Origin: an uncultured Ruminococcus sp.
GTDB lineage: Bacteria; Bacillota; Clostridia; Oscillospirales; CAG-272
Direction: 5' to 3'
Length of the DNA stretch: 8,389 bases
NCBI GenBank assembly: GCA_902783705.1
Contig: CACZSA010000335.1
Location: 1 to 8,389, forward strand
Under the pieces are notes generated by a model. The model had not been told where the DNA came from, ran no database searches, and was given only the letters and a program-made list of their open reading frames with translations. The position numbers and the translations under genes were made by a program. Shown here one piece after another: positions 6,219 through 8,389 of the stretch. Positions within the stretch are counted from its first letter, which is position 1, and every line of letters starts with the position of its first letter.

Positions 6219-7613
6219 TCAGTCGCCGTCGGTGTTGCCCATCGTGAGGGTGTTCGAGGTGAGCACGTCCCAGGACAGACGGGAGGAGCGCAGGGGCATC
6301 AGGCTCATCATCGCGTCGCCGACACCGGCATCCATGAACGGACCGCTGTTCGCATCCCAGTCCTCCCACGCGTCGCGCATCTGCGTGAGCACGGGGATGA
6401 AGGATTCGTCAAACGCCTTCTGCTCGTCCTCCGTGAGGCTTTCCCACGCGGTGAGGAGGTTTTCGCGCAGAGCAGGGATGTCCGCCGCCCAGAGATCGTG
6501 GCCCAGGCCCGCGAAGCTCAGCGTGCTGCTGATCGCCTGCGCCTGTCTCAGCGAGGAACCCGCCGTTCCGGGCTGGATCCCGCCGATCACCTTGAAGTAG
6601 TTCTCGACGAGCTCCTCCGGCGTCGGGGCGGGGATATCGAGGTGCACGAGGCGGAATTCGCCGCTTCTCTCCTCGCGGCTGTCCTCCCACGTCATGATCC
6701 CGTCCGCGCCGATGGCAAAGGATCCCTTGGCGTCCGCCCATTTTTCGTCGCGGGTTATCTCGCCGTTTTCGTGGGTCGTCAGATAGGCCATCGCGCCGTT
6801 CTCATAGGTCATACGTCCGGTCTCGTCGTCGAAGGAGGCCTTCATGGTCCATTCTCCGGCCGAATTCGCGCCGCTGCCCCAGAGGATCCGCACGTCGTAG
6901 TACGGGTATTCCTCGGACGCCATGATCGTGAGGGAGGCGCGCTGGCTCGTGCTGTCCTGCCAGCTTCCGGTGAAATCCGCCGCGCGGACGGTCTTCTTCA
7001 CGGTATAGCGGACACGGGCGTCGGGGTTCATCATGCGGGTGAGGATCGCCGTGACCTCGCATCTGCGGATCGGGCTGCCGGGGTTGATGTTCCGGTTCTC
7101 GTCGCCCTGCACGATCCCGGCGCGGGCGAGCTTGTAGATCCCGTCGGCGTTCGGCGCGCCCGCGGGCACATCGGGGAGCGCTCCGTCCGCGATCTCGTTG
7201 ATCACGGCATATTCCTCCGCCGGGAGCGCGCGGGCGAAGATCGCCATGTAGTCCTCGCGGACGATCGGGTCGCCCCAGGCATAGTCGCCTTCGATGATCC
7301 CGTTCGTCTTGGCGTATTCGACATAGGGCGCGTACCACGGATCTCCGTTTTCAAGCGTGACGGCTCCGGCGTTCTTTTTCTCATGCATGCAGGCGGCGAG
7401 CTTGACGGCTTCCGCGCAGGTCATGTGTTCGTCCGGGCAGAAGGCATCCTCGCTCCGCCCGTTGACAAGGCCCTCCTCGACGGCGGCTTTCACGTCCTGA
7501 TAATACCACGCGCCTTCCGCAACGTCTGTGAAGGAAATCTCCGCCGCGCAGACGGGCACGGTCAGGACAGCCGCGCAGAGGACAGCGGCAAGGATGGTTT
7601 TGAAGTTCGGCAT
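6219..7613 (-). CDS. Exported protein with three SLH domains and unrecognised C-terminal modules
   Basis: The protein is 464 aa from ATG 7613, with AAAGGA about ten bases upstream. An open frame reaching 7706 adds a stretch without a ribosome site, so the shorter start, placed just before a typical signal peptide, is preferred. The signal peptide is residues 1-24 (K5, a hydrophobic core, and a C-A-A cleavage region). Three SLH domains follow: about 28-76 (begins FTDVAEGAWYYQDV), 91-131 (DPWYAPYVEYAKTNGII) and 146-196 (ends PIRRCEVTAILTRMM). SLH triplets bind pyruvylated secondary cell-wall polymers in many Bacillota, so this should sit on the cell wall. Residues about 213-325 form a beta-rich module beginning FTGSWQD, reminiscent of lipocalin-like or META-type beta barrels. 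Residues about 331-440 look mainly helical. I recognise no enzymatic domain. The 132 bp upstream show no convincing promoter or terminator, so it may be read through from the preceding surface-protein gene. Confidence 0.9.
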   Translation of the reverse strand: MPNFKTILAAVLCAAVLTVPVCAAEISFTDVAEGAWYYQDVKAAVEEGLVNGRSEDAFCPDEHMTCAEAVKLAACMHEKKNAGAVTLENGDPWYAPYVEYAKTNGIIEGDYAWGDPIVREDYMAIFARALPAEEYAVINEIADGALPDVPAGAPNADGIYKLARAGIVQGDENRNINPGSPIRRCEVTAILTRMMNPDARVRYTVKKTVRAADFTGSWQDSTSQRASLTIMASEEYPYYDVRILWGSGANSAGEWTMKASFDDETGRMTYENGAMAYLTTHENGEITRDEKWADAKGSFAIGADGIMTWEDSREERSGEFRLVHLDIPAPTPEELVENYFKVIGGIQPGTAGSSLRQAQAISSTLSFAGLGHDLWAADIPALRENLLTAWESLTEDEQKAFDESFIPVLTQMRDAWEDWDANSGPFMDAGVGDAMMSLMPLRSSRLSWDVLTSNTLTMGNTDGD

Positions 7614-7745
7614 TGTGTGATTTTCCTTTCTTCGGGGTATGGATCCCGTCCTCTCCGAAAGCAGGGAAAGCGCGAACCCGAAAAGGATCCGCGCCGTCCT
7701 GCTCATGGAGAAAAACGGGTATTGAAAGATTGAATGGAAGACAGA

Positions 7746-8389
7746 TTACCGTCTCTTCGAGATCCAGGCGGAGCCGAGGACCGTGACGAGCACGATGAAG
7801 CCGCCGCCGAGCATGGAGCCGCAGCCGCTCTTCGCGCTCTCCGCAGGCTTCGTGTCCGCCGCGGGAGTCGGTGCGGGCTCAGCCGCCGGTTCTTCTGCCG
7901 CGGGCTCCTCTGCCGGTTCCGGTTCGGGTTCCGCCGCCGGTTCGGGCTCAGCCGCCGGCTCCGGTTCCGCTGCCGGTTCGGGTTCGGGCTTCGCTTCGAG
8001 GGTGAAGGGGAACTCGAACGTGGTGTCGACCAGCGCGTCGTTTTCGTCGACCGCGTAGATCTTGATCACGTGATCGCCGACCGCGAGGCCTTCAAGCTCG
8101 ATGGAGATGTCAAAGCCCTCCGCATCCTCGTGGATCGCGGCCTTGACGTCGGGTCTGTCCTGAATGAAGTCCGCGGACTTCACGGGATCGCCGCCGTCGA
8201 TGGTGTAGGCGTACGCCGTGATCGGGGTGGAGATGTGCGCCCAGCCGCGGACCTCGACCTGCTCGATCGGGCCTGCCACCGGGTTGTCGGCGAGCCACAC
8301 GTCCGCGCCGCCGTCGACCATCATTTCATAGTCCACGAAAATGGTGTCCCAGGACTTCGCGAGAAGCTCGGTCGCCGCGGGTTCCGGAG
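7746..8389 (-). CDS. Surface protein with Pro/Glu/Ala linker and C-terminal membrane anchor, 5' end outside window
   Basis: The frame is open from the right edge to TAA at 7746-7748: 213 visible residues, the N-terminus missing. A GTG at 8336 could be read as a start, but the frame continues upstream without a stop, and no ribosome site is evident before it, so the gene is treated as partial. The visible part starts with a beta-rich module containing VEVRGWAHISTPITAYAYTI and a later AVGDHVIKIYAVDE strand pattern, resembling Ig-like or concanavalin-type modules of large clostridial surface proteins. Next comes a Pro/Glu/Ala-rich linker (7857-7988), then SGCGS (7815-7829), a hydrophobic segment of about 17 residues and a final KRR. 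That cysteine-plus-helix-plus-basic-tail layout holds a membrane-anchored protein on the outside of the cell and may be a sorting signal. There is no LPXTG motif. The function is unknown. Confidence 0.88.
   Translation of the reverse strand, partial: PEPAATELLAKSWDTIFVDYEMMVDGGADVWLADNPVAGPIEQVEVRGWAHISTPITAYAYTIDGGDPVKSADFIQDRPDVKAAIHEDAEGFDISIELEGLAVGDHVIKIYAVDENDALVDTTFEFPFTLEAKPEPEPAAEPEPAAEPEPAAEPEPEPAEEPAAEEPAAEPAPTPAADTKPAESAKSGCGSMLGGGFIVLVTVLGSAWISKRR
7857..7988 (-). repeat. Pro/Glu/Ala-rich coding repeat (EPEPAA units)
   Basis: Three tandem 18-bp units encoding EPEPAA occupy 7932-7985, followed by degenerate copies (EPEPEPAEEPAAEEPAAEPAP). The units differ at synonymous positions, so they are kept at the protein level rather than being freshly duplicated DNA. 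The segment is expected to be an extended, charged wall-spanning spacer between the folded module and the membrane anchor. Copy number could vary between strains by slippage. Confidence 0.85.

Noticed and set aside
7641..7690. Two GGATCC sequences (7641-7646 and 7685-7690) that could pair as a stem between the surface-protein and SLH genes.
   Set aside because: The six-base palindrome pairs with itself anywhere, the stem does not extend, and no T-run follows, so it is not a credible terminator.
5050..7733. Two long plus-strand open frames (5050-6600 and 6498-7733).
   Set aside because: They lie antisense to the GH99-like and SLH genes, both of which carry recognisable motifs. The shadow proteins are repetitive Arg/His/Val sequences, and the first begins inside the terminator region.
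7614..7745. Separate promoter for the SLH gene.
   Set aside because: No hexamer pair with acceptable spacing is visible on the minus strand in these 132 bp.
7857..7988. Short regularly spaced repeats considered as a CRISPR-like or non-coding array.
   Set aside because: The periodicity follows codons of an EPEPAA protein repeat within an intact reading frame, and there are no unique spacers.

Overview
The window is GC-rich bacterial DNA, roughly 60% by eye. Three things point to a Bacillota, most likely a high-GC member of the Clostridia such as an uncultured gut or rumen lineage: AGGAGG-type ribosome binding sites, a lipobox lipoprotein, and a protein with three S-layer homology (SLH) domains. 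The genus cannot be named from this sequence. I see no rRNA, tRNA, CRISPR array, insertion sequence or integrase.

There are seven protein genes in three transcriptional blocks. Block 1 (minus strand, 2510 to 1) is a small 2H-phosphoesterase-like gene with a TTG start, followed 42 bp later by a large lipoprotein that runs off the left edge. Block 2 (plus strand, 2619 to 5067) starts from a promoter with both boxes matching the sigma-70 consensus exactly. Its short leader forms a strong hairpin. It encodes a cytoplasmic five-bladed-propeller glycosidase-like protein and an alpha/beta-hydrolase esterase, and ends in a rho-independent terminator. Block 3 (minus strand, 8389 to 5074) holds a surface protein cut at its 5' end, an exported SLH protein, and a cytoplasmic GH99/WbsX-like enzyme.

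The blocks are arranged so that 1 and 2 diverge from a 229-bp control region (2481-2709), while 2 and 3 converge on the terminator at about 5026-5067. The control region carries back-to-back promoters and a perfect 10-bp inverted repeat around the minus-strand promoter.

Functionally the window mixes cell-envelope proteins (lipoprotein, SLH protein, tail-anchored surface protein) with cytoplasmic carbohydrate-active proteins (propeller glycosidase-like, esterase, GH99-like). A reasonable inference is glycan handling: surface proteins meet the polymer, and cytoplasmic enzymes deacylate and cut imported or nascent oligosaccharides. There is no transporter or regulator gene here to confirm this. 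Several long antisense open frames are by-products of GC-rich codon use and are not annotated.
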